NCBI RefSeq assembly: GCF_963556105.2
Contig: NZ_OY829944.1
Span: 1,399,501-1,463,500, forward strand
Direction: 5' to 3'
Origin: an uncultured Tolumonas sp.
Lineage (GTDB): Bacteria; Pseudomonadota; Gammaproteobacteria; Enterobacterales; Aeromonadaceae
DNA length: 64,000 nt
Shown: positions 63,290 to 64,000 of the stretch, piece after piece
Numbering within the stretch: position 1 is the first letter of the stretch
How the letters are laid out: every line of letters begins with the position of its first letter
Notes under the pieces: generated by a model
The model's database searches: none
What the model was told of the DNA's origin: nothing
The model's input: the letters and a program-made list of their open reading frames with translations, nothing else
Made by a program: the position numbers and the translations under genes

Positions 63290-63347
63290 AGCTAACTTCG
63301 ACTTATGGGGCGGTTGAAAACCGTCCCACATTAAGTTTTTGTTAGGT
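63290..63347. repeat. attC 18
   Basis: Ends agctaac and gttaggt; stem cggtt capped by GAA. Confidence 0.92.
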
Positions 63348-63370
63348 AAACGTATATACGCGGACATATA

Positions 63371-63808
63371 TCAAGACTCGTCGATATAGCCCATGGTGAA
63401 GGCATTATTTTGATCTTCAAAAATAGCCATTGCTGTTGTCATACGTTTAAAGCCTAATTTTTTGTAAAAAGCCTCTTTGCCTGGTACTGCATAAAGAATA
63501 ATTTTCTTATGACCGGCTGAAAAGCGCAGTAATTCTGAAACAATGTGTTTGCCTAAACCAGCACCCTGATAGTCTGGATGTATAGCGACATCGCAAATGT
63601 AAGCACAATCAACACCATCAGCTAATACCCGACCCGCACCAATGTATTGTGAGTCATGAGAAACAATACATTTGAACATGCTATTCGAATAAGCAAGAGA
63701 TAACCCTTCAGGTGTTTTGTTGCCTAGCGGAGCAATTCGATACAAATGGGCTAGGGCATGCCAATTGATATGATCAGAATCAAACTGCCATGAAAACTGT
63801 GGATCCAT
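63371..63808 (-). CDS. GNAT-family acetyltransferase
   Basis: 145 residues: ICDVAIHPDYQGAGLGKHIVSELL is the acetyl-CoA motif (Q/RxxGxG/A), followed by the C-terminal AFYKKLGFKRM. The substrate is not evident: small-molecule or antibiotic modification is as likely as protein. No antitoxin is present. It lies 11 bases past a VOC-family gene with no attC between, so both belong to one cassette. Confidence 0.88.
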   Translation of the reverse strand: MDPQFSWQFDSDHINWHALAHLYRIAPLGNKTPEGLSLAYSNSMFKCIVSHDSQYIGAGRVLADGVDCAYICDVAIHPDYQGAGLGKHIVSELLRFSAGHKKIILYAVPGKEAFYKKLGFKRMTTAMAIFEDQNNAFTMGYIDES

Positions 63809-63819
63809 AGTAATTACTC

Positions 63820-64000
63820 TTAATAAGGTCTATGGCAAACGACACATAATTTATTCCCATCCGGGTCGCGAAAATAGGCGCCATAATAATGCTCATGATA
63901 TTCAGGGCGAAGATCCGGAGCCCCCTCAGATGAACCACCATGAGCTAATGCAACGGCATAGGCTTCATCAACAATAGCGCGTGTGTCAGCAGAAAATGCA
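63820..64000 (-). CDS. VOC-family (glyoxalase/bleomycin-resistance-like) protein, partial
   Basis: The last 60 codons of a minus-strand gene that continues past the window. EAYAVALAHGGSSEGAPDLRPEYHEHYYGAYFRDPDGNKLCVVCH is the typical VOC C-terminus, with the YGAYFRDPDGN metal-side turn. The family includes lyases and antibiotic-binding proteins. It is co-transcribed with the GNAT gene in one two-gene cassette. Confidence 0.85.
   Translation of the reverse strand, partial: AFSADTRAIVDEAYAVALAHGGSSEGAPDLRPEYHEHYYGAYFRDPDGNKLCVVCHRPY

Larger units (their letters stand above)
46957..64000 (-). mobile_element. Chromosomal integron cassette array (distal part)
   Basis: 19 attC sites (one halved) separate short units with mostly one or two genes each. 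Most genes read leftward into the attC on their left, and the extrahelical bases of the folded sites fall in the 3' half of the plus strand, so the plus strand is the recombining bottom strand and the array runs right to left. No integrase or attI is in the window; both are expected to the right. The left end is cut by an IS3 derivative. Confidence 0.92.

Noticed and set aside
47361-63347. Recurring repeats considered as a CRISPR array
   Set aside because: The repeats are imperfect inverted repeats of varied length with RYYYAAC/GTTRRRY ends, separated by whole genes of very different size. That is an integron, not CRISPR; no cas genes are present.

Overview
The window is a piece of a gammaproteobacterial chromosome. 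The conserved blocks dapA-bamC, yciN-yffB-dapE-M15 peptidase-ypfN, ompA, cysB and yccS-tusE fit the Aeromonadales/Vibrionales side of the class. A Tolumonas-like or Aeromonas-like host is my best guess, at low confidence, from gene order and protein style only.

From 244 to about 27826 a 27.6-kb genomic island splits the chromosomal bcp gene. The 3' part of bcp lies at 109-243 and the 5' part at 27828-28160, both on the minus strand. The right end of the island carries three consecutive tyrosine-recombinase-type genes plus a small fourth gene, an arrangement reminiscent of Tn554-type elements. Next to them is a complete second bcp that differs from the broken copy. Cargo from left to right is: (a) an amino-acid metabolism and transport module (cystathionine-lyase-like, DapA-like, DMT permease, MocR regulator, AlaA-like aminotransferase) with shared putative MocR operators at both control regions; (b) an orphan AbrB-like gene; (c) a type I restriction-modification system, hsdR-hsdM-hsdS; (d) a reverse transcriptase-nitrilase fusion of the DRT type 1 anti-phage class; (e) several small unknown genes, an XRE regulator and an IS481-family element.

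From 27828 to about 46440 the DNA is ordinary core chromosome: lysine/DAP synthesis and outer-membrane assembly genes, OmpA, CysB, a YqhD-type reductase, tRNA-Thr(CGU), ArfB, TusE, YccS, tRNA-Ser(UGA), some small unknown genes, and a split PAS/chemoreceptor pair.

From 46957 to the right edge lies the distal part of a chromosomal integron with 18 recognisable attC sites plus one half site. Most cassette genes are on the minus strand and run directly into the attC on their left, so the array reads right to left and the integrase should lie beyond base 64000. Cassettes encode a PAP2 phosphatase, several toxin-antitoxin pairs (HigBA types and TacAT), a TPMT-type methyltransferase, a TauE-like permease, a DUF2971 protein, a deoxyribosyltransferase-like protein, a GNAT and a VOC protein, and unknown membrane proteins. 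Two identical IS110-family (IS1111-attC type) copies sit at the same position in two attC sites. Three cassettes carry no convincing gene but share a related sequence with conserved pairing potential. An internally deleted IS3 derivative forms the left border of the array and has cut both the last attC and the neighbouring chromosomal gene.
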